Positions 26,006 through 34,410 of a DNA stretch of 46,839 nucleotides are shown here, in pieces. The notes under the pieces are model-generated. The model was not told the origin of the DNA, made no database searches, and saw only the letters and a program-made list of their open reading frames with translations. The DNA lies in contig JANQPC010000013.1 in NCBI GenBank assembly GCA_028285485.1, positions 1 through 46,839 of the forward strand, given 5' to 3'. The position numbers and the translations under genes were made by a program. Source of the stretch: Paracoccaceae bacterium. GTDB lineage: Bacteria > Pseudomonadota > Alphaproteobacteria > Rhodobacterales > Rhodobacteraceae. How positions within the stretch are numbered: position 1 is the stretch's first letter; each line of letters starts with the position of its first letter.

Positions 26006-26028
26006 GGGCAGCGCGCGGCCCGCGCCCC

Positions 26029-26784
26029 TCACGGCATCCGCAGGGCCCCGTCGATCCGCACCGTTGTGCCGTTGATATAGGGGTTCTCGATGAGGTGAAG
26101 CGCGAGCGCGGCGAACTCCTCGGGCCGCCCGAGCCGCTTGGGGAACTGCACGTCCGCCGCCAGCCCCGCCACGATCTCTTCCCCAAGCCCCTCCAGCATC
26201 GGGGTTAGAAACAGCCCCGGCGCGATCGCGTTCACCCGGATGCCATGGCCCGCGAGATCGCGTGCGGCGGGCAGCGAAAGCCCGGCCACCCCCGCCTTGG
26301 AGGCGGCGTAGGCAGTCTGCCCCTTCTGCCCCTCGAAGGCCGCGACCGAGGCGGTATTGATCACCACGCCGCGTTCGCCATCGGCATTGGGCGCGTTCTC
26401 GGCCATTGCCGCGGCGGCCAGGCGCAGGCAGTTGAAACTGCCGGTGAGGTTGATCGAGACGGTGCGCGCGAAGCTTTCAAGCCCATGCGGGCCCTCGCGG
26501 CCCACCGTTTTCTCGCCCGTGGCGATGCCTGCGCAATTCACCAGCGCCGTCAGCCCGCCCATGGAGGCACGCGCCGCCGCGATGCCGCCGGTGACAGAAC
26601 CCGCGTCGGTAACATCCACAGGCACAAAGCCCGCGCCGATCTGCCCCGCCGCCTCGGCGCCCCGCGCGGCATCTAGATCGAAGATCGTCACCTGAGCGCC
26701 CGCGGCCTTCAGCGCCTCAGCGGTGGCGCGCCCGAGGCCGGAGGCCCCGCCGGTCACGATCGCGGCCGCCTCAGCCAGCTTCAC
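26029..26784 (-). CDS. SDR oxidoreductase, 3-hydroxyacyl-CoA dehydrogenase type-2-like
   Basis: 251 residues, classical short-chain dehydrogenase. Cofactor loop TGGASGLG (residues 11-18), Asp36 at the end of strand 2 favouring NAD over NADP, NCAG, and the catalytic Ser146-Tyr159-Lys163 set in YAASK. The FEGQKGQTAYAASKAG segment resembles HSD10-type 3-hydroxyacyl-CoA dehydrogenases. It overlaps the decarboxylase gene by 14 bp and is translated after it; whether the two share a pathway is unknown. Confidence 0.9.
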   Translation of the reverse strand: MKLAEAAAIVTGGASGLGRATAEALKAAGAQVTIFDLDAARGAEAAGQIGAGFVPVDVTDAGSVTGGIAAARASMGGLTALVNCAGIATGEKTVGREGPHGLESFARTVSINLTGSFNCLRLAAAAMAENAPNADGERGVVINTASVAAFEGQKGQTAYAASKAGVAGLSLPAARDLAGHGIRVNAIAPGLFLTPMLEGLGEEIVAGLAADVQFPKRLGRPEEFAALALHLIENPYINGTTVRIDGALRMP

Positions 26785-28177
26785 GGCGCGCCCTCCCGGC
26801 CCGGTGGCGGCGAAGAACCTCTGCCACCGCCATCACATCCTCCCGCGTGCAATCGAACTGGCCCACCTGCATCCGGATCGCCACACGACCTGCATGCACC
26901 GTCTGGGTCAGATACACATGGCCCTCGGCGTTGATCTCGGCGATCAGGCGCGCGGTCTCTTCATCGCTTTCGGCGGCGAAGGTGAAAAGCGAGAGCATCG
27001 GCGCAGTTACGATCTCCAGCCCCGGCATATCGGCGATCTCGCCGGCGAGGTCCCCGGCCCAGGCCACGTGATTGCGGATCCGGGCGCGCAAGCCCTCCAG
27101 CCCATAGGCGCGCATCACGAACCAGAGCTTCAGCGCCCGGAACCGGCGGCCAAGCGGCACCGTCCAATCGTTGAAATCGGTGGGCGCGTCGGCTTCCGGC
27201 GTGGTGAGGAAGGCGGGCTTCAGGCCCAGCGTGCGGATCTGATCGCTGGGATCTGCCAGGAACTGCACCGCGCAATCGAACTGCGCGCCGAGCCATTTAT
27301 GGGGGTTGAACACAATGCTGTCGGCCCCTTCGACCCCCGCCCAGATATGCCGAAATTCCGGGCAGATCATCGCAGAGCCCGCCCAGGCGGCATCCACATG
27401 GGTGGGCAGGCCCGCCGCCTTCGCCACCGCGAGGCAATCGGCAATCCGGTCCGTCCCGCCCACCGAGGTGCCGCCGACCGCAAGGATCACGCCGATGGGC
27501 AGGTGCCCCGCCGCGCGATCGGCCTCGATGGCGGCGGCAAGCGCCTCGGGGCGCATGGAGAGGTTCGCATCGGTGTCCACCTTCACGAGCCCCGCATCGC
27601 CGATCCCGGCGATCCGCGCGGCCTTGTCGATGGAACTGTGGGTCTGATCGCTGGCGTAGAGCGTCAGCTTCGGCTGGCCCGCGAGCCCCTCCGCATTCCC
27701 CGCCCAATCGAGCGCAGCCTCGCGCATCGCGAGCACTGCCGAGAGGGTGGCGACCGTCGCGCTGTCATGGATCGTGCCGGAAAATCGGGCGGGCAGGCCC
27801 AGGGCGCCCGCGAGCCAGCGCACCATCACCTCTTCGATCTCGGTGGCCGCAGGCGCGGTTTGCCAGAGCATGCCCTGCGCCGCGATGGCATTGGCAAGCT
27901 GTTCGGCCAGCATCGAGGCGGGCGCGGCATTGGCGGGAAAATAGGCAAAGAAGCGGGGGTGCTGCCAATGGGTCATCCCATCGGGAACGATGCGTTCGAA
28001 ATCGGCAAAGATGCGCTCCATGGGCTCCGGCGCCTCGGGCGCTTTTTGCGGGAGCTTGGCTGCAATCTCGCCCGGCGTGATGGCAGGGCGCACGGGCCGG
28101 TCGCGCAGGCCCGCATGGTAATCGCGCGCCCAGTCCGCGGCGCGTTTCGACCAGTGGTTCAGATCGTCGTGGTTCAT
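26771..28177 (-). CDS. PLP-dependent decarboxylase, aromatic-amino-acid type
   Basis: 468-residue group II decarboxylase (DDC/TDC family), cytosolic. The PLP lysine is Lys294 in NPHKWLGA; His180 in SDQTHSS stacks on the ring and Asp262 in VDAAW pairs with the pyridine nitrogen. The N-terminal GMTHWQHPRFFAYFPAN motif is the family mark. It probably makes an aromatic amine (tyramine, tryptamine or similar) from an L-amino acid; exact substrate unknown. Coupled to the SDR gene. Confidence 0.92.
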   Translation of the reverse strand: MNHDDLNHWSKRAADWARDYHAGLRDRPVRPAITPGEIAAKLPQKAPEAPEPMERIFADFERIVPDGMTHWQHPRFFAYFPANAAPASMLAEQLANAIAAQGMLWQTAPAATEIEEVMVRWLAGALGLPARFSGTIHDSATVATLSAVLAMREAALDWAGNAEGLAGQPKLTLYASDQTHSSIDKAARIAGIGDAGLVKVDTDANLSMRPEALAAAIEADRAAGHLPIGVILAVGGTSVGGTDRIADCLAVAKAAGLPTHVDAAWAGSAMICPEFRHIWAGVEGADSIVFNPHKWLGAQFDCAVQFLADPSDQIRTLGLKPAFLTTPEADAPTDFNDWTVPLGRRFRALKLWFVMRAYGLEGLRARIRNHVAWAGDLAGEIADMPGLEIVTAPMLSLFTFAAESDEETARLIAEINAEGHVYLTQTVHAGRVAIRMQVGQFDCTREDVMAVAEVLRRHRAGRARREAG

Positions 28178-28208
28178 CGGGTCAGGTGGCGGGGCGGGGG
28201 CGGGATTG

Positions 28209-28550
28209 TCAATCGCCGAGCGTGGCCTGCACCTTCTTGGGAAGGCCTGCGCGCACGATCTCGTAGGAGGTGCGCAGGCGGTCTTCCAGCTCCTCCCGCT
28301 CTGCCACCCCCCAGGGCACGCGCACCCAGCTTCGGTGGAAATAGGGCGCCCGTTCGGCGCGCCCGAGATCGATCAGGAAGGCCGCACTTTCGATATCGGC
28401 GGTTTTGAGGGAGACGCCCACGTTATCGGACCCGATGCAGGCGAACATCTTGCCGCCCACCTTCCAGGCATCATGGCCGCCGCCCCAGGGATCGGTTTGT
28501 TCGGCCCCGGGAAGGGTGCTGCAAAAGGCATCAACGATGGCACGGGTCAT
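28209..28550 (-). CDS. MmcQ/YjbR family protein
   Basis: 113 residues of the YjbR/CyaY-like fold, sometimes described as DNA-binding. The family pattern runs through GGGHDAWKVGGKMFACIG, a central beta sheet and RSWVRVPW. It starts GTxAIVDAFCSTLPGAEQ-like. No functional partner is visible: it lies 31 bp from the decarboxylase and 27 bp from the lyase gene, all on the minus strand. Confidence 0.92.
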   Translation of the reverse strand: MTRAIVDAFCSTLPGAEQTDPWGGGHDAWKVGGKMFACIGSDNVGVSLKTADIESAAFLIDLGRAERAPYFHRSWVRVPWGVAEREELEDRLRTSYEIVRAGLPKKVQATLGD

Positions 28551-28577
28551 GGGCGGGAGCGTGCCGTGGCGCGGGCG

Positions 28578-29387
28578 TTAGCGCAAGAGCGCATCCACCT
28601 CGCCGCCCGCCATTCCCCCAAGCAGGCCCGCGAAATCGCCATCGCCCAGCATCGCGGCGAGGCTTTCGTGGATCGCGCCATGGGTCAGGCGCGCAAGTGC
28701 GGAGCCAAGCGAGATGCGCGCCACGCCCAGTGCCGCAAACTCGGCGCGCGGCAGCTTGGCCAGCGGGCCCACGGCAAGCGCGTTCACCGGCTTTTCCGTG
28801 GCGCCCACCACCTGCGCGAGCGCCGCCGCATCGCCCGGCGTGGGCACATAGAGGCAATCGGCGCCCGCGGCATCGAAGGCGCGGATGCGCTTCAGCGCCT
28901 CGGCCAGATCGTAGCTTCCGGTCAGCACCCCATCGGCGCGCGCCACCAGCACGAAATCGCGGGGCAGGGCGCGGGCGGCGGCCACGGCGGCCTGGATGCG
29001 CTCCACCGCCAGATCGAAGGGATAGGCGCCGCTGCCCGGCAGATCGGTATCCTCGATGGAGATCCCCGCAAGCCCGGCCTTGGCCGCCAGCCGCACGGTT
29101 TCCGCACAGGTTTCGGGATCGGCGCCGAACCCGTTTTCGAAATCGCCCGAGACGGGGATATCGACCGCGCCCACCAGCGCCTCGGCATGGGCCAGCGTTT
29201 CGTCGCGGCTCACCTCGCCATCGGCGCGGCCAAGCGTAAACGCGAAGGCGGAAGACGAGGTCGCGATCGCCTCAGCCCCCATCGCCCGGGCCATCCGGGC
29301 GGTGCCCAGATCCCAGACATTGACGAGGGTAAAGGGATCACCGATGCGGTGAAGCGCGCGAAAGGCCGGGCCGGGATCATGGGTCAT
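28578..29387 (-). CDS. isocitrate lyase/PEP mutase family enzyme
   Basis: 269 residues of the ICL/PEPM TIM-barrel superfamily, which cleaves or forms C-C or P-C bonds of 2-oxo acids with Mg2+. NVWDLGTARM, the DFENGFGAD metal segment, SIEDTD and FVLVARAD are present. The catalytic-loop KKCGH of isocitrate lyase is absent, so this belongs to the oxaloacetate hydrolase / carboxyphosphonoenolpyruvate-type branch; substrate unknown. The start at 29387 (MTHDPG) is family-like. Confidence 0.88.
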   Translation of the reverse strand: MTHDPGPAFRALHRIGDPFTLVNVWDLGTARMARAMGAEAIATSSSAFAFTLGRADGEVSRDETLAHAEALVGAVDIPVSGDFENGFGADPETCAETVRLAAKAGLAGISIEDTDLPGSGAYPFDLAVERIQAAVAAARALPRDFVLVARADGVLTGSYDLAEALKRIRAFDAAGADCLYVPTPGDAAALAQVVGATEKPVNALAVGPLAKLPRAEFAALGVARISLGSALARLTHGAIHESLAAMLGDGDFAGLLGGMAGGEVDALLR

Positions 29388-29519
29388 GCCCCCGTGATGC
29401 CCTGCGCAAGCCGCCGGCCGCAATCCGTTTCTTGCGATTTCCGCCCTTGAGCTTGAGCAAAAATCACGCTCACATGCAAAGGGTTAACGCATGGGGGCAC
29501 GGGCGCGATCGGCTGGAGC

Positions 29520-30380
29520 TTGGATAGGGATGCGCGCCGCGGGCTACTCCTGATAAGCCCCACGGCGCTTTATGCCATCGCGCTTCTCGCCGCGCCCCTG
29601 GCCGCGATCCTGCTTTTCAGCTTCTGGAGCCAGGATTTTCTTGAGATTGACCGCACGCTCACGCTGAAGAATTACCGCGAGGCGCTGACCGAGCCGCTTT
29701 ATCGCCTGCTTCTCTGGCGCTCGCTGCTGATCTCGCTGGCGGTTACGGTCGTGACGGTGCTTCTGGCGTTTCCCATCGCCTACTTTGTGAGCTTCCATGT
29801 GCGGCCCGGGCGCAAGGCGCTCTGGATCTTCCTGATCACCATTCCGTTCTGGACCTCGTATCTGGTGCGCGTGTTCCTCTGGAAGGTGATCCTGGGCTTC
29901 AACGGGGTGCTCAACACCTCACTGATCGGGATCGGGGTGATCGACGAGCCGCTGACCTTCATTCTCTACAACGCCAATGCGGTGGTGATCACGCTCGCGC
30001 ATGCGTTTGCGCCCTTCGCGATCCTGCCGATCTTCGTGGCGCTCGAAAAGATCGATCGCTCGCTTCTCGAAGCCTCGCGCGATCTCGGCGAAAGCGCGAT
30101 GAGCACGTTCTTCCGGGTCACTCTGCCGCTGGCCATGCCGGGCGTGGTGGCCGCCGTGCTGATCGTTTTCATCCCCACCATCGGCGATTACGTGACCCCG
30201 CGGCTAGTGGGCGGGCCGGACGGGCTGATGATCGCCAACATGATCCAGACGCAGTTCCTGCGCCTCAACAACGCGCCTCTTGGCGCGGCGCTTGCGGTGG
30301 TGGCGATGGTGATGGTCAGCGTGGTGGCGCTGGCCTTCATCTGGCTGAACCGCCGCTGGCTTGGGGGGGATGGGCGATGA
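29520..30380 (+). CDS. ABC transporter permease, PotB-type
   Basis: 286 residues with about six membrane helices and the EAA loop EASRDLGES at the usual cytoplasmic position (about residue 190). This is the first permease of a spermidine/putrescine-like importer. No ATG fits; the TTG at 29520, preceded closely by GGAG, gives a family-like N-terminus (MDRDARRG). It is followed by the second permease with a 4-bp ATGA overlap. The substrate is not proven by sequence. Confidence 0.9.
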   Translation: MDRDARRGLLLISPTALYAIALLAAPLAAILLFSFWSQDFLEIDRTLTLKNYREALTEPLYRLLLWRSLLISLAVTVVTVLLAFPIAYFVSFHVRPGRKALWIFLITIPFWTSYLVRVFLWKVILGFNGVLNTSLIGIGVIDEPLTFILYNANAVVITLAHAFAPFAILPIFVALEKIDRSLLEASRDLGESAMSTFFRVTLPLAMPGVVAAVLIVFIPTIGDYVTPRLVGGPDGLMIANMIQTQFLRLNNAPLGAALAVVAMVMVSVVALAFIWLNRRWLGGDGR

Positions 30381-31186
30381 AGGGGCGGGGCCTGTTCTTC
30401 TATGCCGGGATCTACCTGCTTTTTCTCTATGCGCCGATCATTCTGCTACCGATCTTCGCGTTCAATGACAGCACGATCATTGCCTTCCCGCTATCTGGCT
30501 TCACCACCGGCTGGTTTGCCGAGCTTGCCACCATCGATGCGCTGCACGATGCGGTGCGCAATTCGCTGTTCATCGCGGTGCTGACGGCGATCTTTTCCAC
30601 GCTCCTGGGCCTTTGCGCCGCGCGCGCGGCCACGCGCTACCGCTTTCCCGCGCGGGGTGGCCTTATGACACTCATCATGACCCCGCTGGTTCTGCCGGAG
30701 ATTATCGTGGCCGTCTCTCTGCTGGTGGTCATGGTGCAACTTCTCGATCTGCGCCTGTCTTCCTGGACGGTGATTGCGGCCCATACGCTGATCTGCACGC
30801 CGTTTTGCATCGCGATCCTGAATTCATCCTTCCAGAACCTCGATGCCTCGCTGGAAGAGGCGGCTATCGATCTGGGCGAAAGCCGGTTTTCAACCTTCCG
30901 CCTCGTCACCCTGCCCCTGGTGATGCCGGGGATCATCGCGGCACTTTTGATTTCGTTCACCATCTCGCTCGATGAATTCATCATCGCGTTCTTTCTCACC
31001 GGCTCCGAGCCCACGCTGCCGGTTTACATCTGGGGGCTTCTACGCTTCCCCCAGCGGCTGCCGGCGGTGATGGCGCTTGGCACGATCCTCGTGGCGCTTT
31101 CGATCCTGCTTCTGATCGTGGCGGAATATTTCCGCCGCCGGGGCGTGGCGCGCGCGGGCAAGGAAGATAGCGGAGGGTTCCTGTGA
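30377..31186 (+). CDS. ABC transporter permease, PotC-type
   Basis: 269 residues, six predicted membrane helices, EAA loop EEAAIDLGES (about residue 160). It pairs with the PotB-type permease to form the channel. It overlaps both its neighbours by 4 bp, giving one tightly coupled operon. Confidence 0.93.
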   Translation: MKGRGLFFYAGIYLLFLYAPIILLPIFAFNDSTIIAFPLSGFTTGWFAELATIDALHDAVRNSLFIAVLTAIFSTLLGLCAARAATRYRFPARGGLMTLIMTPLVLPEIIVAVSLLVVMVQLLDLRLSSWTVIAAHTLICTPFCIAILNSSFQNLDASLEEAAIDLGESRFSTFRLVTLPLVMPGIIAALLISFTISLDEFIIAFFLTGSEPTLPVYIWGLLRFPQRLPAVMALGTILVALSILLLIVAEYFRRRGVARAGKEDSGGFL

Positions 31187-32286
31187 CCGACGGCGCACGC
31201 CACCCGATCGTTTCGCTGCGGGACGTGGAGAAATTCTACGGCAGCTACCATGCCCTGCGCGGCATTTCGATGGATATCGGCGAGGGCGAGTTCTTCTCGC
31301 TTCTCGGCCCCTCGGGCTGCGGGAAAACCACGCTGCTGCGCACGATCGCGGGGTTCGAAGAGGTGAGTTCGGGCCATGTTCTGCTGGATGGGCAGAACAT
31401 GGATGGCGTGGCGCCGAACCGGCGGCCCACCAATATGGTGTTTCAATCCTACGCGATCTTCCCGCATCTGAGCGTGGCCGAAAACGTGGGCTTCGGCCTG
31501 CGCCGCTCCGGCCTGGCGGGCGATGAGAAGGCGCGCGCGGTTGACGAGGCGCTGGCGATGGTGGGGCTTGCGGGCTATGGCGCCCGCTCGGCCCAGGCGC
31601 TTTCCGGCGGCCAGCGGCAGCGGGTGGCGCTGGCGCGCGCACTGATCCTCAAACCGCGGGTGCTGTTGCTGGATGAACCGCTTTCGGCGCTGGACAAGAA
31701 GATGCGCGAGCAGATGCAATCGGAGCTTCGCCGGTTGCAGCGCCATGTGGGGATCACCTTCATCCTCGTCACCCATGATCAGGAAGAGGCGCTGATCATG
31801 TCTGACAGGATCGCGGTGATGTTCGAGGGCGAGATCGCGCAGCTTGCCACCCCGCAGGAACTGTATCGCCGCCCCGTTTCGCGCGAGGTGGCCGATTTCA
31901 TCGGGGTGATGAACTTCCTGCCTGCCGAGATCCGGATGGGTTCTGGCACTGCGGTTGAGGCCGATATCGCCGGGCTCGGCCCGGCGGCGATTGACAGCGC
32001 GCAATGCCCTGGCGCGCTGCGCCCGGGCCGCGCCGAGGTGGGGCTCCGGCCAGAGACGATGACGATCCTGCCCGAAGGCGCCCCGGGCGAAGGCCACGTG
32101 GCGCAGGGGGTCGTGGCCGAGCAGAGCTACTACGGGGATATGACCTACTATGTCGTCCGGCTGGACGGTGTGGACCAGACGGTGACGCTTTCGATGAAAA
32201 ACCGCATCGGGCGCGCGGTGCTGGAGCCGGGGATGCCCGCCCGTGTGAGCTGGGATCCGCGGGCGCTTCTGGTGTTTTCGGGCTAG
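31183..32286 (+). CDS. ABC transporter ATP-binding protein, PotA-type
   Basis: 367 residues. Walker A GPSGCGKTT, signature LSGGQRQRVALAR, Walker B LLLDEPLSALD, then a C-terminal TOBE domain (about residues 285-365) as in PotA. It starts with GTG inside the PotC-type stop (GTGA). No substrate-binding protein gene adjoins this operon, so substrate recognition depends on a gene elsewhere or outside the window. Confidence 0.94.
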   Translation: MTDGARHPIVSLRDVEKFYGSYHALRGISMDIGEGEFFSLLGPSGCGKTTLLRTIAGFEEVSSGHVLLDGQNMDGVAPNRRPTNMVFQSYAIFPHLSVAENVGFGLRRSGLAGDEKARAVDEALAMVGLAGYGARSAQALSGGQRQRVALARALILKPRVLLLDEPLSALDKKMREQMQSELRRLQRHVGITFILVTHDQEEALIMSDRIAVMFEGEIAQLATPQELYRRPVSREVADFIGVMNFLPAEIRMGSGTAVEADIAGLGPAAIDSAQCPGALRPGRAEVGLRPETMTILPEGAPGEGHVAQGVVAEQSYYGDMTYYVVRLDGVDQTVTLSMKNRIGRAVLEPGMPARVSWDPRALLVFSG

Positions 32287-32616
32287 GGCGCGGCCCGGCG
32301 CATGAGCGCATCCGAACGGCCCTCGCCCGGCGGGGCCGCAACCGGCTGCCGGGGAAAGCGCATCTTGTGCCATTGTGGTGGCGGGCCCGCCGGGAAGGCG
32401 TGTGGCATGCCGCCGGGGTTTCCCCCGCTGTCCTGGTGCCCCGTATGTGAGGGCATCGGCCTGGGCGGACAGTTTCCGTTCGGAAACCGGCAGCCACGGA
32501 TCAAGCGCCTTGGGTTTTGGTCAGCCCCGCGGCGCAGGGAAGCTTCGGGCAAAGGTTCTACGCCCCGGGCCTTAGCAAGCGGTGAGCAGGGCGCACGGTG
32601 CGCCGTGCCCGCCGGC
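32287..32616. other. 330-bp gap without a convincing gene
   Basis: This lies between the convergent ABC-transporter and transglutaminase operons. A plus-strand frame (from 32302) has no family match, weak third-position GC and runs into the transglutaminase gene; a minus-strand frame ending at 32283 is similar. The gap contains several dyads: GGCGGGCCCGCC near 32380, a GTTTCC-GTTC-GGAAAC hairpin near 32471-32486, and the hairpin next to the transglutaminase stop. The Anbu protease gene often found at this position in related operons is absent. Confidence 0.5.
32593..32608 (-). terminator. GC-rich hairpin after the transglutaminase gene
   Basis: GCACGG-TGCG-CCGTGC, with an alternative pairing GGCGCAC/GTGCGCC at 32590-32604, lies 8 bp past the TAA of the transglutaminase gene. 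It is well placed to end the minus-strand operon, but there is no T-run. Confidence 0.35.
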
Positions 32617-33456
32617 TTACGCCTGGGATTGAGATTGGCTTTGAGCGGCGCGATCCACCTGAACGCGCGCCTCCAGCGCCTCTGTCCCCGCGCCTTGCGC
32701 GATACCGCGGATCGGGGCGGCTTCCTGCGCATCGGCGCCAGAGCCGATGCGGATGTAGCGCCCATCGGGGCAAACGCCGTTTGAGGCATCAAACCCCACC
32801 CAGCCCAGATCGGGCACGAAGAGCTCTGCCCAGGCATGGCTCGCCTCGTGCCCGCCCGCCTCTTCGGACGCGAAGAGATAGCCGGTGACGTAGCGCGCGG
32901 GGATATCGAGCACGCTGGCGCAGGCGATCATCGCATGGGCATGGTCCTGGCACACGCCATGGCCGAGGGCGAGCGCCTCGGCGGCGGTTGTGCCATGCTC
33001 TGTCTGCCCCGGGGTGTAGCGGATCGCCGCCTCGATCCCATCGCAGAGCGCATGGGCCCGGGCCAGCACATCGCCCACATCGATCCCCGCAACGGTGTCG
33101 CGCGCAAGCGTTTCCAGCGCCCGGTCGGGCGCCGTGGCGCGGGTGGGCTCAAGATAGGCGGCGGGCGGCATACGTTCGCGGTGACCCTTCAGCACGCCGC
33201 CGGTATCGATCGTTTCCACCTCGCCGGTGACCGAAACGGACAGCGCATCGACCGGCCCGATATGGGTGATCGTCTCCACCCAATCGCCCGCGCCATCGCG
33301 AAAGCCCGCGCCGCGTTCGGCGCCCTCGGCGGCCACGGCCCAGGCCAGGACCTGCTGGTTTTCGCAGACCGAAGGGGTCATCCGCAGGCTTTGCACCACG
33401 CCCCGCATCGGCGGATCGAAGCGATAGGTCGTTTCATGGGAAACGGTCAGCCTCAT
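32617..33456 (-). CDS. transglutaminase-like family protein
   Basis: 279 residues. An N-terminal bacterial transglutaminase N domain (MRLTVSHETTYRFDPP) is followed by the cysteine-protease-like core: Cys in GHGVCQDHAHA, His in ASHAWAELFVPDLGW and Asp in GFDASNG. A repetitive Gln-Ser tail (QSQSQSQA) ends it. It overlaps the alpha-E gene by 4 bp; the family co-occurs with alpha-E and ATP-grasp proteins in a presumed peptide-modifying system. Confidence 0.93.
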   Translation of the reverse strand: MRLTVSHETTYRFDPPMRGVVQSLRMTPSVCENQQVLAWAVAAEGAERGAGFRDGAGDWVETITHIGPVDALSVSVTGEVETIDTGGVLKGHRERMPPAAYLEPTRATAPDRALETLARDTVAGIDVGDVLARAHALCDGIEAAIRYTPGQTEHGTTAAEALALGHGVCQDHAHAMIACASVLDIPARYVTGYLFASEEAGGHEASHAWAELFVPDLGWVGFDASNGVCPDGRYIRIGSGADAQEAAPIRGIAQGAGTEALEARVQVDRAAQSQSQSQA

Positions 33457-34406
33457 CGCGTATCCCCGCTGAGATAGATGCCGTGGATAAGGTCTGACAG
33501 CGCCGCCACCTCGTTGATCGTGCGGGTGAGAAACTCGTGCAGGCCCTCATCGAAGATATCGCTTACCGTCAGTTCGCAAAGCTCGCCCACCAGCGCCCGG
33601 CAGCGGGTTTGCGCCTCGGTGGAGCGGCCATAGCCGCGCGCCAGCCGATCGAGGTGATCCATCGCCTCTTCGGCAGAGGTGATGATCGCGCGGGGGCTTT
33701 TGCGGTTGAGGATCAGGAAATCAACGATCTTGCCGGGCGACACCTCGCCGCCATAGGCCCAGTTGAAGGACCGGTTCGACGACAGCGCGCGCAGGAGGGT
33801 GGACCATTGGTAATTGTCGATCCCGCTGCCCACATAGCCCACCTCGGGCAGGAGCGTGAAGTATTTCACATCCAGCATCCGCGCGGTGGCATCGCCGCGT
33901 TCGAGCGCGAATCCGAGATAGAGGAAATCGTAGCCATCGTTGCGCAGCTGCGTGTCTTCGATGGCGCCCCGCACAAGGGCGGCGTGCCGTTTCGTCCAAT
34001 CGGTAAGGTCTGACAGCGAGAGTTTCGAGCGCTCGGTGCGCTTGAGTTCTCGCATCTCCTGATAGCCGGTGTTGAGCGCATCCCAAAGCTGGCCGGTGAG
34101 CGCGGTGCGCACGATGCGCCCGTTTTCCCGCGCCGCCTCCACGCAAGAGGCCACCGAGGCGGGATTATCCTGATCGAAGAACAGGAAGCTTTCGATATTG
34201 CGCTGCACCGGCTCGTCATACTTGGCCTTGAACGCTTCGGCCTTGCCCGCGGCTTGCAGCACCGCATCCCATTCATTGCGGAACCCGCCGCCGATATTGG
34301 GGATAAGCGCATTGCGCGCGCCCACTTCGAGCAGGCGCGCCACGGTTTCGGCCCGCTCGATATTGCGGCCGATCCAGAAGAGGTTTGCGGCGGTCCGGCT
34401 TAGCAT
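33453..34406 (-). CDS. alpha-E domain protein
   Basis: 317 residues, mostly helical, covering the alpha-E (DUF403) domain: it opens LSRTAANLFWIGRNIERAE and has the repeated helical pattern through YGRSTEAQTRCRAL. Its function is not established; in genomes it is fixed next to a circularly permuted ATP-grasp and a transglutaminase. The start at 34406 lies 4 bp after the ATP-grasp stop. Confidence 0.94.
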   Translation of the reverse strand: MLSRTAANLFWIGRNIERAETVARLLEVGARNALIPNIGGGFRNEWDAVLQAAGKAEAFKAKYDEPVQRNIESFLFFDQDNPASVASCVEAARENGRIVRTALTGQLWDALNTGYQEMRELKRTERSKLSLSDLTDWTKRHAALVRGAIEDTQLRNDGYDFLYLGFALERGDATARMLDVKYFTLLPEVGYVGSGIDNYQWSTLLRALSSNRSFNWAYGGEVSPGKIVDFLILNRKSPRAIITSAEEAMDHLDRLARGYGRSTEAQTRCRALVGELCELTVSDIFDEGLHEFLTRTINEVAALSDLIHGIYLSGDTR

Positions 34407-34410
34407 CGCA

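Noticed and set aside
26723-28408. Plus-strand frame of 561 codons
   Set aside because: Antisense to the PLP decarboxylase and SDR genes, which show all catalytic residues.
32340-32520. Possible cobalamin riboswitch (GGGAA and CCGCTGTC-like strings)
   Set aside because: The conserved core order and B12-box are not present, and there is no cobalamin gene downstream.
32302-32784. Plus-strand frame with CHC and CPVC cysteine pairs in the gap
   Set aside because: It runs far into the transglutaminase gene, has weak third-position GC and no conserved zinc-ribbon spacing that I recognise.
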